From the NCBI RefSeq assembly GCF_000328685.1, contig NC_019974.1, forward strand, positions 921,001 through 985,000: a DNA stretch of 64,000 bases. The letters are read 5' to 3'. The notes below the pieces were generated by a model. It was not told the DNA's origin. It made no database searches and worked only from the letters and a program-made list of their open reading frames with translations. Positions 39,922-49,248 of this stretch are shown here, piece after piece. Position numbers and translations under genes: made by a program. The number at the start of each line of letters is the position of its first letter. Position 1 is the stretch's first letter. Origin of the DNA: Natronococcus occultus SP4. Its GTDB lineage: Archaea; Halobacteriota; Halobacteria; Halobacteriales; Natrialbaceae.

Positions 39922-41070
39922 CTAGAGGTATCCTTCGTCGACCAGTCGCTCGATACCCTCCTGCAGTCGCTCCTCGCTCGCGGCGTAGGAGATCCGGGCG
40001 TAGCCCGGCGTGCCGAACGCGCTGCCGGGAACCGTGGCGACGTGGGCGTCCTCGAGCGCGCCCTCACACCACTCCTGATCGTCCTCGTCGACGGGCAGCA
40101 TCATGTAGAACGCCCCCTCGGGGACCGCGACGTCGACACCGTGGCCCTCGAGCAGGTCGACGACCAGGTCCCGACGCTCGGCGAAGGCGGCGACCATCTC
40201 GGCGACGGCCTCGTCGGTGTTCTCGAGGGCTTCGACGCCGGCGTGCTGGACGAAGTTCACCGCCGAGGACACCGAGTGGCTGTGGAGCTTGCCGGCCTGG
40301 TCGATCAGCTCCTCGGGGCCGGCGAAATAACCCAGTCGCCAGCCGGTCATCGAGTACGCTTTCGAGAAGCCGTTGACCGTGACGGTGCGGTCTTCCATCC
40401 CCTCCAGGGTCCCCAGACTCGTTGGTTCGACGCCGTAGGTGATCTCCTTGTAGATCTCGTCGCTGATGACGGTGATATCGTGCTCGACGGCGAGGTCGCG
40501 CACGCCCTCGAGCGCTTCGTCGGAGTAGACGGCGCCCGTGGGGTTCGACGGCGAGTTGACGATCAGCAGCTCGGTCTCGTCCGACACCGCGGCCTCGAGG
40601 TCCTCGAGGGCGGGCTCGAGCTGGAAGTCGGTTTCGGAGAGGTCGACTCGCGACAGCGAGCCGCCGGCCATCTTGACCATCGCCTCGTAGGAGACCCACG
40701 CGGGATCCAGGAGCACTACTTCGTCGCCTTCGGCGACCAGGGCCTGGACGATCTCGTAGAGTGCCTGCTTCGCTCCGGGCGTGACGATGATCTCGTCGGT
40801 ACCGTGCTCGAGACCGTCATCGGCGAGCTTCTCGGAGATCGCTTCGCGCAGTTCGAGGATCCCCGCCGAGGTTGTGTAGCCGGTGTGGCCGGCGTCCATC
40901 GCGTCCTTGCCGGCCTCGACGACGTTCTCGGGCGTGGGGAAGTCGGGCTCGCCGACCGAGAGGTCGACGACGTCGGCGCCGTCGTTCTCGAGTTCGGTCG
41001 CGAGCGCGGAGATGGCAAGCGTTGCGGACGGTTCGACTCGGGTCAGGCGGTCGGTGAATTCCATCGTCAT
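39922..41070 (-). CDS. Pyridoxal-phosphate class I/II aminotransferase
   Basis: 382 residues, fold type I. VDLSVGEPDFPTPENVVEA near the N-terminus, TPGAKQALYEIVQ, SPSNPTGAVYSDEAL, the PLP lysine in VNGFSKAYSMTGWRLGYFAG and Arg in GTPGYARISYAASEE place it with AspC-like aspartate/aromatic aminotransferases. Its ATG overlaps the TGA of ribH (41067-41070), so the two are coupled. The pairing with a riboflavin gene is probably just operon packing; substrate likely aspartate or an aromatic amino acid. Confidence 0.93.
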   Translation of the reverse strand: MTMEFTDRLTRVEPSATLAISALATELENDGADVVDLSVGEPDFPTPENVVEAGKDAMDAGHTGYTTSAGILELREAISEKLADDGLEHGTDEIIVTPGAKQALYEIVQALVAEGDEVVLLDPAWVSYEAMVKMAGGSLSRVDLSETDFQLEPALEDLEAAVSDETELLIVNSPSNPTGAVYSDEALEGVRDLAVEHDITVISDEIYKEITYGVEPTSLGTLEGMEDRTVTVNGFSKAYSMTGWRLGYFAGPEELIDQAGKLHSHSVSSAVNFVQHAGVEALENTDEAVAEMVAAFAERRDLVVDLLEGHGVDVAVPEGAFYMMLPVDEDDQEWCEGALEDAHVATVPGSAFGTPGYARISYAASEERLQEGIERLVDEGYL

Positions 41071-41486
41071 TGTTGGGTAGCTTCCGGCAGCTCGGCGACG
41101 AGATCCAGCGCGCCGTCGACTGCTTTCGCCGCGTTGTCGACCCGTTCGCGGGCCTCCGCGGCGGACATGCCGGGGCCGGTGACGCCGAGCGTTACGGGAG
41201 TGTCACGCTCGAGACTGACGTCGGAGAGTCGCTGTGCGGCCGCGTCGGTGATCACCTGGTCGTGGTCGGTGTCGCCGGTGATGACCGTGCCGATCACGGC
41301 GACGGCGTCGACGTCCTCGCGGCGAGCGAGTCGGTCGGCCGCGAGCGGGGCGTCGTAGACTCCCGGAACGCGAACCGTCTCGTACACCTCGGCGCCGGCG
41401 TCGTCGGCGGTCTCGCGGGCAACGGTCTCCATCTGCTCGGTGATCTCTCGGTTGAACTCCGCGACCACCAGTCCGAGCGTGGTCAT
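41067..41486 (-). CDS. ribH: 6,7-Dimethyl-8-ribityllumazine synthase
   Basis: 139 residues from ATG at 41484-41486. LGLVVAEFNREITEQM, ETVRVPGVYDAPLAADRLA, AVAVIGTVITGDTDHDQVI with the catalytic His (DTDHD), and PVTLGVTGPGMSAAEARER fit archaeal lumazine synthases. It joins the ribityl-pyrimidine with dihydroxybutanone phosphate, the step before riboflavin. Needed for the many FMN/FAD and F420-type enzymes here. First gene of a pair with the aminotransferase. Confidence 0.92.
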   Translation of the reverse strand: MTTLGLVVAEFNREITEQMETVARETADDAGAEVYETVRVPGVYDAPLAADRLARREDVDAVAVIGTVITGDTDHDQVITDAAAQRLSDVSLERDTPVTLGVTGPGMSAAEARERVDNAAKAVDGALDLVAELPEATQQ

Positions 41487-41699
41487 ACTCGAGCGGTCGG
41501 GTGGGGAGTTCAAAGAGGTACCGTTCTCGGCGGACGTCGCGGCTTCTGCGACGAGGACGCGACCTCGTTGTTGACCGCAACGGTCAGTCGGTGGCTGCCC
41601 GCTCGAGTACTCACGAACGTGCTGATCGATACCGGGACTTCGTCGCTAAATCGACAGGATTGAGAATACTTAAACGACGGCCCGTCCAACCCACGCCCG

Positions 41700-42863
41700 A
41701 TGACGACGCTACGGACGCCGGGGCCGACCCTCGGCGTGGTCGGTGGCGGACAGCTCGGACGAATGCTCGCCGAGGCGGCCGCGCCGCTTGGCGTCGAGGT
41801 CGTCGTGCTCGATCCGACGCCGGACTGTCCGGCCGCGCCCGTCGCGCGTGACCAGATCGTCGCCGAGTTCGACGACGAAGCCGGCATTCGGGAGCTCGCC
41901 GCGCGGGCCGACGTCCTCACCTTCGAGATCGAACTGGCCGACCAGGACGTCCTCGAGCGGGTCAGCGAGGACTCGGGGACGCCCGTCCACCCCGATCCCG
42001 CGACCCTCGAGACGATCCACGACAAGCTCGTCCAGAAGCGAACCCTCGAGGACGCGGGCGTTCCCGTCCCGCCGTTTCGGGCGGTCGATGGTCCTGACGA
42101 CGTCCGCGAGGCGATCGACGACTACGGCGCGCCCGTCATGCTGAAGGCCCGGACTGGCGGGTACGACGGTCGCGGAAACGTCCCCGTCGAGTCGAAAGCC
42201 GACGCGGCCGAGGCCCTCGAGTCGGTCGCCGGCCCCGCGATGGTCGAATCGTTCGTCGACTTCAAACGGGAGATCTCGGTGATCGCGGTCAAGGGCGACG
42301 ACGAGACCGCTGCGTTCCCGATCGGGGAGAACGTCCACGAGGACGAGATCCTGCGGGAGACGATCGTTCCTGCGGGCTCCGAGGAGGCCGTCGAGCAACG
42401 AGCCCGCGAGGTCGCCGAGGACGTCCTCGGGGTGATGGAGGGACGGGGCGTGTACGGGATCGAACTCTTTGAAGCACCCAACGGCGACGTCCTGCTCAAC
42501 GAGATCGCCCCCCGCCCGCACAACTCCGGCCACTGGACCATCGAGGGCGCACAGAGCTCGCAGTTCGAACAGCACGTCCGTGCGGTGCTTGGCTGGCCGC
42601 TGGCCGCGACCGACCTGCGCTCGCCGACGGTGTCGGTGAACCTGCTCGGCGACGTCGATAAGTCGCGAGACGCCGAGCTCCGGAACGTTGACCGCGTCCT
42701 CGAGACGCCCGCGGCGAACCTCCACTGGTACGGAAAGCGACAGGTTCGGCCGCTGCGGAAGATGGGCCACGTCACGCTCGCCGGACGCGAGGGCGAGACG
42801 ACCGAGGAGTTGCTCGAGACCGCCCGGGAACTCGAGCGTGCCGTCACGTTCACGTCGGAGTAA
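41700..42863 (+). CDS. purK: 5-(carboxyamino)imidazole ribonucleotide synthase
   Basis: 387 residues of ATP-grasp fold. N-terminal GVVGGGQLGRMLAEAAAPLG, adenine loop VMLKARTGGYDGRGNVPV, metal Glu region GIELFEAPNGDVLLNEIAPRPHNSGHWT and the C-terminal NLHWYGKRQVRPLRKMGHVT are PurK hallmarks. It makes N5-CAIR from AIR, ATP and bicarbonate in purine synthesis; PurE, the next enzyme, is encoded 15 nt downstream. Confidence 0.96.
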   Translation: MTTLRTPGPTLGVVGGGQLGRMLAEAAAPLGVEVVVLDPTPDCPAAPVARDQIVAEFDDEAGIRELAARADVLTFEIELADQDVLERVSEDSGTPVHPDPATLETIHDKLVQKRTLEDAGVPVPPFRAVDGPDDVREAIDDYGAPVMLKARTGGYDGRGNVPVESKADAAEALESVAGPAMVESFVDFKREISVIAVKGDDETAAFPIGENVHEDEILRETIVPAGSEEAVEQRAREVAEDVLGVMEGRGVYGIELFEAPNGDVLLNEIAPRPHNSGHWTIEGAQSSQFEQHVRAVLGWPLAATDLRSPTVSVNLLGDVDKSRDAELRNVDRVLETPAANLHWYGKRQVRPLRKMGHVTLAGREGETTEELLETARELERAVTFTSE

Positions 42864-42878
42864 GCAACACTGCCTACC

Positions 42879-43511
42879 ATGAGCGACACCGTCGAGGAGC
42901 TGATCGACCGCCTGCACCGCGAAGCCGACCAGGATCGCCCGGACGCCGAGACGCCCGACGTCGGGATCGTCATGGGCAGCGACTCCGACCTCGAGGTGAT
43001 GTCGACTGGTGGCCGTCGCCGCGGCGCTTACGACGCCCTCGTCGACGAACTCGGTTTCGAGGAACAGACCGACTACGAGACTCCGCCCGAGGCCCGGTTT
43101 ACCTTCGAGACGTACGTCACCTCCGCCCACCGCACGCCGGAGCTGATGACCGCCTACGCCGAGACGGCCGAGGACCGCGGGCTCGAGGTGCTGATCGCGG
43201 GCGCGGGCGGCAAGTCCGCCGACCTGCCGAATATGACCGCCTCGATCGCCTACCCGCTGCCGGTGATCGGCGTTCCGGTCCAGGAGAAGTCCGTCGACAG
43301 CGTCATCGGGATGCCGACTGGCGCGCCGCTGGTCGCGGTCGACGCCGGCAAGTCGTTCAACGCCGCACTCTCGGCCGCCCAGATCCTCGCCCGTCGACAC
43401 GAGCCCGTTCGAGAGCGACTCCTCGAGTATCACGAGCGCTTGCGAGACGAAGTCGGCGCGGTCTCACGCCGGCTTCACGACGAGGGAACCGCGGCGTTCT
43501 CGGAAGAGTGA
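42879..43511 (+). CDS. purE: N5-carboxyaminoimidazole ribonucleotide mutase
   Basis: 210 residues. The motifs GIVMGSDSDLEVM, TSAHRTPELM, AGAGGKSADLPNM, PVIGVPVQ and GMPTGAPLVAVDAGKSFNAAL are intact. Between GSDSD and SAHRTPE there are about 15-20 extra residues (GRRRGAYDALVDELGFEEQ region) and there is a C-terminal extension, so it is longer than bacterial PurE (about 165). It moves the carboxyl of N5-CAIR to C4. Operon with purK. Confidence 0.95.
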   Translation: MSDTVEELIDRLHREADQDRPDAETPDVGIVMGSDSDLEVMSTGGRRRGAYDALVDELGFEEQTDYETPPEARFTFETYVTSAHRTPELMTAYAETAEDRGLEVLIAGAGGKSADLPNMTASIAYPLPVIGVPVQEKSVDSVIGMPTGAPLVAVDAGKSFNAALSAAQILARRHEPVRERLLEYHERLRDEVGAVSRRLHDEGTAAFSEE

Positions 43512-43579
43512 GCTGACTGACGCGGGAGCGCGTGGGAAACGCCCTCTACAAGTAGAGCAGGGCGAGTACCGGGATCGTT

Positions 43580-43600
43580 CGAGAGAGCTTTGCTCTCTCG
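43580..43600. terminator. Perfect hairpin between purE and the nuo operon
   Basis: A 9-bp perfect stem (CGAGAGAGC with GCTCTCTCG) and a 3-nt TTT loop, 68 nt after the purE stop. No long T-run follows, so it may be a processing or pausing signal rather than a classical terminator. The remaining 340-nt gap has the nuo promoter at its end and no supportable gene. Confidence 0.5.
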
Positions 43601-43812
43601 TGAGGACGAGGATCGGCGATTCTCGAACCACTTGCCCCGAGGTAGTTCACTGCAGTCGGTCGACGAATACCCGTTGGACGTCCCTCGGCTGTCGATCGGA
43701 CCGATTCTTCGTGACGAACGGGGTAGTCGTTGTGCTGACGATCGTTTGCGGGCGTCCTCGCGCGACGAAAACGGATGCTGGTGCTCCTACGGGCCGAAAC
43801 GGGAAGAATCAC

Positions 43813-43820
43813 CCTTATAT
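43813..43820 (+). promoter_or_regulatory. TATA box of the nuo operon
   Basis: CCTTATAT about 35 nt before the nuoA ATG, giving a transcript with a 5' leader of around 10 nt. Confidence 0.55.
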
Positions 43821-43852
43821 GCGTGGACTCTGAAGCCTCGAACGTTATCGAG

Positions 43853-44266
43853 ATGAATGACTGGATCGCTATCGGCGCGCTCGCGCTCGTGGGACTGCTG
43901 ATACCGCTCGGGATGATGGCGGTATCGTACCTCCTGCGGCCGAGCGTCCCCGAAACGAGCAAACGTGCCACCTACGAGAGTGGCGAGGTGCCGACCGGCG
44001 GGACGCGCATCCGATTCAATATCCAGTACTACATGGTTGCGCTTCTGTTTCTCGTCTTCGACATCGAAACCGTCCTGCTGTTTCCGTGGGCGGTCGTCTA
44101 CCAGGATGCGCTCGCAGCCGAGGAGTACGGACTCGTCCACGCCCTCGGTCCGATGGTCGCGTTCGTCGTCATCCTGCTGATCGGCTTCGCCTGGGCGTGG
44201 CGAACCGGTGCCGTCCAGTGGGCGAGGACGCAGGAACAAGTCGAAGCTGGAGCTGATCGATCATGA
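43853..44266 (+). CDS. nuoA: NADH-quinone oxidoreductase subunit A
   Basis: 137 residues from ATG at 43853. Three helices and the family motif YESGEVPTGGTRIRFNIQYYMVALLFLVFDIE (split; the conserved E and FDIE) identify NuoA. It sits in the membrane arm next to the quinone site. First gene of the operon; overlaps nuoB by ATGA. No start upstream of 43853 is supported by family length. Confidence 0.95.
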   Translation: MNDWIAIGALALVGLLIPLGMMAVSYLLRPSVPETSKRATYESGEVPTGGTRIRFNIQYYMVALLFLVFDIETVLLFPWAVVYQDALAAEEYGLVHALGPMVAFVVILLIGFAWAWRTGAVQWARTQEQVEAGADRS

Positions 44267-44970
44267 GCAGCGACAAACCACGGCAAGACATCTACGAGAG
44301 TACCGCTCCGTCGACCGACACTCGCGAGGCACGGATGGGGGCCGGTCCCGACGACCGATTCAACTCGAAGCTTCGGGAGGCGTTCGGATCGACCCCGTTC
44401 ATCCTCACGAAGTTCGACCAGTTCATGAACTGGGTTCGGGGGAACTCGATGTTCATGCTACAGTTCGGGATCGCCTGCTGTAGCATCGAGATGATGCACA
44501 CGTACGCGATCAAACACGACCTCGACCGGTTCGGCGCGGGCGTTCCCCGAGCCTCGCCGCGCCAGGCCGACGTGATGATCGTCCCGGGAACGATCGTCTC
44601 GAAGTTCGGGCCCCGGATGAAGCGGGTCTACGACCAGATGCCCGAACCCAAGTTCGTCGTCGGGATGGGGTCGTGTACGATCTCCGGGGGGCCGTTCCAG
44701 GAGGGATACAACGTGGTCAAGGGAGCCGAGGAGATCATTCCCGTCGACATCCACGTTCCCGGCTGCCCGCCCCGACCGGAGGCGCTGATCTACGGCGTCG
44801 CCAAACTGCAAGAACGGATCCGCAACGGCGAGACCTCGCCCGTCGTGGTCAAACCGTACGAACTCGAACAGTTCGGCGACCTGCCGAAGGACGAACTCGT
44901 ACAGAAACTCGCGGACGACATCGACGAGGACGATCTCGTCATGCGGTACAACTGGGCTGATTCACCATGA
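44263..44970 (+). CDS. nuoB: NADH-quinone oxidoreductase subunit B
   Basis: 235 residues. Ligands of terminal cluster N2 are in [11 protein letters not shown] (tandem Cys), MGSCTISGG and [13 protein letters not shown]-terminal 60 residues are a polar extension. It passes electrons to quinone. ATGA overlaps on both sides with nuoA and nuoCD. Confidence 0.97.
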   Translation: MSSDKPRQDIYESTAPSTDTREARMGAGPDDRFNSKLREAFGSTPFILTKFDQFMNWVRGNSMFMLQFGIACCSIEMMHTYAIKHDLDRFGAGVPRASPRQADVMIVPGTIVSKFGPRMKRVYDQMPEPKFVVGMGSCTISGGPFQEGYNVVKGAEEIIPVDIHVPGCPPRPEALIYGVAKLQERIRNGETSPVVVKPYELEQFGDLPKDELVQKLADDIDEDDLVMRYNWADSP

Positions 44971-46619
44971 GCACGGGCGTCGAACGAGAGGCACGGGAGC
45001 TCACAGAGGACGAACTCGAGGCGTTGATCGGTGATCGTGCGCTCAGACGCGACGATCACCTCAACGCGCCCGGCTTCGTCATCCGCCCGGACGATGTGCA
45101 GGACGTCCTGTTCGATCTCCGGGACCAGGCAGGGTTCGATCACCTCTCCTGTCTGACCGCACAGCAGTACGAGGACCGATACGAGTCGATCTACCACCTC
45201 CGGAAGTACGCCGACCCGACCCAGGAGGTGTCGGTCATCGTTCCGACGAGCGTCGACGACCCGGTCAGCCAGAGCGCCGAGCCGGTCTACCGGACCGCCG
45301 ACTGGCACGAGCGGGAGGCGTTCGACCTCGTGGGGATCGACTACGAGGGACATCCGGACCCGCGCCGGATCCTCCTGCCCGAAACCTGGCAGGGCCACCC
45401 CCTCTCGAAGGACTACGATCAGGAACAGCCCCAGGTCGTCACCCTCACCGAGCACGCCAACCCGATCCAGCCCGACCACCACGACGAGGAGTCGGACACG
45501 ATGTTTCTCAACATCGGTCCCCACCATCCGGCGACCCACGGCGTGCTCCACGTCAAGACGGTGCTCGACGGCGAGACCGTCGTCGACATCGATCCCGACA
45601 TCGGCTACCTCCACCGCTGCGAGGAGCAGATGTGCCAGCAGGGGACCTACCGCCACCAGATCATGCCCTACCCCGACCGGTGGGACTACGTCTCGGCCGG
45701 CCTGTTGAACGAGTGGGCCTACGCCCGCACGGCGGAGGATCTGGCCGACATCGAGGTCCCCGAGTACGCCCAGATCATCCGAACGATGGGCGCCGAACTC
45801 TGCCGGATCGCCTCGCATTTCCTGGCGCTCGGGACCTTCGCGCTGGACGTCTACGGCGACTTTACCGCCGTCTTCCAGTACGCGTTCCGCGACCGGGAAG
45901 TCGTCCAGGACATCCTCGAGGACCTCACCGGCCAGCGGCTGATGTTCAACTACTTCCGGCTCGGGGGGGTCGCCTGGGACCTGCCCGAGCCCCGCGAGGA
46001 GTTCTTCGAGAAGACGCGGGACTTCCTCGACGGCCTCCCCGCGAAGACAAACGAGTACCACAATCTCCTCACCGGCAACGAGATCTTCCAGATCCGGTGT
46101 AACGACACGGGCGTCCTCGAACCCGAAGTCGCCAAGTCCTACGGCTGTACGGGCCCCGTCGCTCGCGCCTCGGGAGTCGACTACGACCTCCGGCGTGACG
46201 ACCCCTACGGCTACTACGAGAACCTCGAGTGGGACGTCATCACCCGCCAGGGCTGTGACAACTACGCCCGCGTTCTCTGCCGGATGGAGGAGGTCGAGGA
46301 GTCGGCAAAGATCATCGAGCAGTGTCTCGACTTACTCGAGGACTGGCCCGAGGACGACCGTGAGATTCAGGCCAACGTTCCCCGGACGCTCAAACCCGAT
46401 CCCGACACGGAGATTTACCGGGCCGTCGAGGCCGCGAAGGGCGAGCTGGGCATCTACATCCGGTCGGACGGTACCGACAAGCCGGGCCGGTTCAAGATCC
46501 GCAGCCCGTGTTTCCACAACCTCTCGGCACTTGAGGAGATCAGCGAAGGGGAGTACATCCCCGACCTGATCGCCTCGCTCGGAAGCCTCGATATCGTGCT
46601 CGGTGAGGTGGATCGATGA
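44967..46619 (+). CDS. nuoCD: NADH-quinone oxidoreductase subunit C/D fusion
   Basis: 550 residues: NuoC-like part about 1-165 ([20 protein letters not shown], then [19 protein letters not shown]) and NuoD-like part from about 180 ([15 protein letters not shown], the quinone-site His, LHRCEEQM, and a C-terminal RIRSPCFHN-like [10 protein letters not shown]). These form the hydrophilic quinone module. Fusion is standard in haloarchaea. ATGA overlap with nuoH. Confidence 0.96.
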   Translation: MSTGVEREARELTEDELEALIGDRALRRDDHLNAPGFVIRPDDVQDVLFDLRDQAGFDHLSCLTAQQYEDRYESIYHLRKYADPTQEVSVIVPTSVDDPVSQSAEPVYRTADWHEREAFDLVGIDYEGHPDPRRILLPETWQGHPLSKDYDQEQPQVVTLTEHANPIQPDHHDEESDTMFLNIGPHHPATHGVLHVKTVLDGETVVDIDPDIGYLHRCEEQMCQQGTYRHQIMPYPDRWDYVSAGLLNEWAYARTAEDLADIEVPEYAQIIRTMGAELCRIASHFLALGTFALDVYGDFTAVFQYAFRDREVVQDILEDLTGQRLMFNYFRLGGVAWDLPEPREEFFEKTRDFLDGLPAKTNEYHNLLTGNEIFQIRCNDTGVLEPEVAKSYGCTGPVARASGVDYDLRRDDPYGYYENLEWDVITRQGCDNYARVLCRMEEVEESAKIIEQCLDLLEDWPEDDREIQANVPRTLKPDPDTEIYRAVEAAKGELGIYIRSDGTDKPGRFKIRSPCFHNLSALEEISEGEYIPDLIASLGSLDIVLGEVDR

Positions 46620-47701
46620 TCGAGGGGCCGTTCCTCCAGACCGGTGATACCGTGTTGCTCCCCGAGCGGCTCGGCGACCTGCTCGGCCTGGATCAGTTCG
46701 GGCTCGCCGGTGAGCTACTCGCGGCGTTTCTCGCCGCCTTCATTATCGGCAATCTGATGCTGGCGATGACCGGCGTCGCCGGCCCGTGGGCGAAACGGAA
46801 GATCACCGCCGCGTTCACGGACCGGATCGCCGTCAACCGGCTCGGGCCCGCCGGCCTGTTTATCATCGTTGCCGACGCGGTGCGACTGCTCTCGAAGGAA
46901 AACATCATTCCCGAGAACGCCGACCGCCCGGCCTACGACCTCGCGCCGATCGTGGTCGCGTCCTCGGCGCTTTTGGGCTTCGCGGTGATCCCGATGGGAA
47001 GCGGGATCCACCTCGCCGACCCCGAGGTCGGTCTGGTGTTCGTCTTTGCGGTCGCCGGCATCGCGAGTCTCGGTCTGGTGATGGCCGGCTACTCGTCGGC
47101 GAACAAGTACTCGATGCTCGGCGGATTGCGTGCGGTCGCACAGAACGTCGCCTACGAGATCCCGCTCGTCGTCACCGGGATGTCGGTCGTGATCTTCACC
47201 GGCTCCCTGCAGATGAGCGAGATCGTCGCCGTCCAGAACCAGCCGCTGGTCGATCTCGGTGTGGTCGCGATCCCGCAGTGGTTCGCGATCGTCAACCCGT
47301 TCGCGTTCGTGTTGTTCCTGGCGGCGAACTTCGCGGAAGTCGGTCGCAACCCCTTCGACACGCCGGAGGCCCCGACCGAGATCGTCGCGGGATATCAGAC
47401 CGAGTACTCCTCGGTCTACTTCGTGTTGATGTATCTCGGCGAGTTCCTGCATATCTTCCTGGGCGGGGCGATCATCGCGACGATCTTCCTCGGCGGCCCC
47501 GCCGGACCCGGCCCCGAGGCGATCGGGATCGTCTGGTTCATCATCAAGATCTGGGGCGTCTTCCTGCTGACCCAGTGGATGCGGTCGGCGGTGCCCCGGG
47601 TTCGGATCGATCAGCTGATCGAAATCGGCTGGAAGGGACTGCTCGTCCTTTCGTTTGCCAATCTCATACTGACCGCGGTAATCGTGGGGATCATCCAATG
47701 A
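46616..47701 (+). CDS. nuoH: NADH-quinone oxidoreductase subunit H
   Basis: 361 residues with eight or so helices; the signature loops are [21 protein letters not shown] (with I in place of A), [22 protein letters not shown] and [20 protein letters not shown], lining the quinone chamber. ATGA overlaps with nuoCD and nuoI. Confidence 0.96.
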   Translation: MIEGPFLQTGDTVLLPERLGDLLGLDQFGLAGELLAAFLAAFIIGNLMLAMTGVAGPWAKRKITAAFTDRIAVNRLGPAGLFIIVADAVRLLSKENIIPENADRPAYDLAPIVVASSALLGFAVIPMGSGIHLADPEVGLVFVFAVAGIASLGLVMAGYSSANKYSMLGGLRAVAQNVAYEIPLVVTGMSVVIFTGSLQMSEIVAVQNQPLVDLGVVAIPQWFAIVNPFAFVLFLAANFAEVGRNPFDTPEAPTEIVAGYQTEYSSVYFVLMYLGEFLHIFLGGAIIATIFLGGPAGPGPEAIGIVWFIIKIWGVFLLTQWMRSAVPRVRIDQLIEIGWKGLLVLSFANLILTAVIVGIIQ

Positions 47702-48159
47702 TCGGACTACTCAAATCGATGGCAACGACGATGAAACACGCGTTAGACGGCTCGACGTTCACCGTCGAGTACCCCGAAACCGCGCCGGACGTCTCGCCGC
47801 GCTTTCGGGGAGTCCACAAGTTCAGCCAGGAGCGGTGTATCTGGTGTCGCCAGTGCGAGAACGTCTGTCCGAACGATACGATCCAGATCGTGATGGACGA
47901 CCAGCGCAACGGCGAACAGTACAACCTCCACATCGGACAGTGTATCTACTGTCGACTCTGCGAGGAGGTCTGTCCAGTCGACGCCATCCTGCTCACCCAG
48001 AACTTCGAGTTCACGGGCGATACCAAACACGATCTGGTGTACAACAAAGAGCAGCTGAAAGCGGTACCGTGGTACAAGGATATCGATCCGCTCGAGTCAC
48101 GCGAACCCGACCGGGGTGCGTGGATCGGCGAGGGTGACGGAGAGGTCGATTACCAGTAA
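47698..48159 (+). CDS. nuoI: NADH-quinone oxidoreductase subunit I
   Basis: 153 residues from the ATG overlapping the nuoH stop (47698-47701). Two 4Fe-4S motifs, CIWCRQCENVCP and CIYCRLCEEVCP, carry electrons to NuoB. With no NuoEFG encoded nearby, NuoI is the likely docking site of the unknown electron donor, probably a ferredoxin or another carrier; this is inference from how such 11-subunit complexes work in archaea. Confidence 0.96.
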   Translation: MIGLLKSMATTMKHALDGSTFTVEYPETAPDVSPRFRGVHKFSQERCIWCRQCENVCPNDTIQIVMDDQRNGEQYNLHIGQCIYCRLCEEVCPVDAILLTQNFEFTGDTKHDLVYNKEQLKAVPWYKDIDPLESREPDRGAWIGEGDGEVDYQ

Positions 48160-48199
48160 TCGGGCCGCCCGTCCCGAGAACGGGCAGACACATCCAACA

Positions 48200-48484
48200 A
48201 TGACATACGAGCTGATCGCGTTCGCGCTGTTCGCGTTCGTCACGCTCACCAGCGCGCTCGGCGTCGTGTTGCTTGCCGATCCGTGGCACTCGGCACTGAT
48301 GCTCGGCGTGACGCTGGTCAGCGTCGCGGTGTACTACGTGATGCTGGCGGCGGAGTTCGTCGCCATGATGCAGGTCCTCGTCTACGTCGGCGGAGTCCTC
48401 ATCCTCATCACGTTCGCCGTGATGCTCACCCAGCGCGAGGAGCCGGACGCGGAAACCGAGTCCGACGAGGTGGTACAGACATGA
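48200..48484 (+). CDS. nuoJ1: NADH-quinone oxidoreductase subunit J, first half
   Basis: 94 residues from ATG at 48200, three helices with VVLLADPWHSALMLG and AAEFVAMMQVLVYVGGVLILITFAVM, the N-terminal half of NuoJ including the conserved helix that links quinone site to pumps. It overlaps the next half by ATGA. Split nuoJ is a known haloarchaeal trait. Confidence 0.9.
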   Translation: MTYELIAFALFAFVTLTSALGVVLLADPWHSALMLGVTLVSVAVYYVMLAAEFVAMMQVLVYVGGVLILITFAVMLTQREEPDAETESDEVVQT

Positions 48485-48942
48485 GTAACAGACCCCAGCT
48501 CCGGCTGGGCGAGTCGCTGGTCCCGGGCGTTCTGGCCGTCGCGCTGTTCGGCGCGATGGCGATGATCGCGCTGAATACGGGCTTTGCCGACGAAATGGTC
48601 GGCTTTCCGGACGGCATCTCGGTAACCTCCGAGATCGGCTACGCGCTGTTTGACTTTACGGCCCTGCAGTCGACCGAGGGATCGATCGGCAACACCGAGC
48701 CGTTCCTCGCTTCGTTCCTGCTCATCGCAGTCGTTCTGGACGCCGCGCTCGACGCCGCGCTCGTCCTCGCGAAACGCGAGACGGAGGGCCAGCCCGTCGC
48801 TCCCCTCGCGAGCGTTACCGGGTCCGGTCCGGGAACGACGGGCAGCGACCAGATCGCCGCGGCGGACGGCGGCGACCTCGAGCGCGGGTCGCGCTCGGAG
48901 TCGACGGAGTCGACCGACGCCGAGGACGGAGGTGACGCCTGA
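48481..48942 (+). CDS. nuoJ2: NADH-quinone oxidoreductase subunit J, second half
   Basis: 153 residues. Helices at about 13-35 (GVLAVALFGAMAMIALNTG) and 78-100 (PFLASFLLIAVVLDAALDAA) match the last part of NuoJ; the final 50 residues are a polar acidic tail that the bacterial subunit lacks. Ends TGA overlapping the ATG of nuoK (TGATG). Confidence 0.88.
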   Translation: MSNRPQLRLGESLVPGVLAVALFGAMAMIALNTGFADEMVGFPDGISVTSEIGYALFDFTALQSTEGSIGNTEPFLASFLLIAVVLDAALDAALVLAKRETEGQPVAPLASVTGSGPGTTGSDQIAAADGGDLERGSRSESTESTDAEDGGDA

Positions 48943-49247
48943 TGGACGTCCCTATCGAGTACTTCGTCCTGCTGTCGATGGCGCTGTTTTCCATCGGCCT
49001 CTTTGGCATTCTGACGCGTCGCAACGCACTGATGTTCCTGATGTCCGTCGAGATTATGGTCAACGCGGCGAACATCAATCTGATCGCGTTCGCACTGTAT
49101 CACGGTAACCTCACGGGACAGGTGTTCGCGCTGTTTGCGATGGCGCTTGCCGCCGCGGAGGTCGCGATCGGGCTCGGGATCATCCTGGTGTTGTACCGTA
49201 ACTTCCGTGACGTCGACGTCACGGTTCCGACGACGATGAGGTGGTAA
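48942..49247 (+). CDS. nuoK: NADH-quinone oxidoreductase subunit K
   Basis: 101 residues, three helices. The conserved acidic residues are in LMSVEIMVNAANINLIAF and MALAAAEVAIGLGI, as in MrpC/NuoK proton channels. Spacing to nuoL is one base. Confidence 0.96.
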   Translation: MDVPIEYFVLLSMALFSIGLFGILTRRNALMFLMSVEIMVNAANINLIAFALYHGNLTGQVFALFAMALAAAEVAIGLGIILVLYRNFRDVDVTVPTTMRW

Positions 49248-49248
49248 G

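Noticed and set aside
43546-43971. Genes between purE and nuoA
   Set aside because: Frames on both strands are non-homologous, arginine/serine-rich and cross the hairpin and the nuo promoter.
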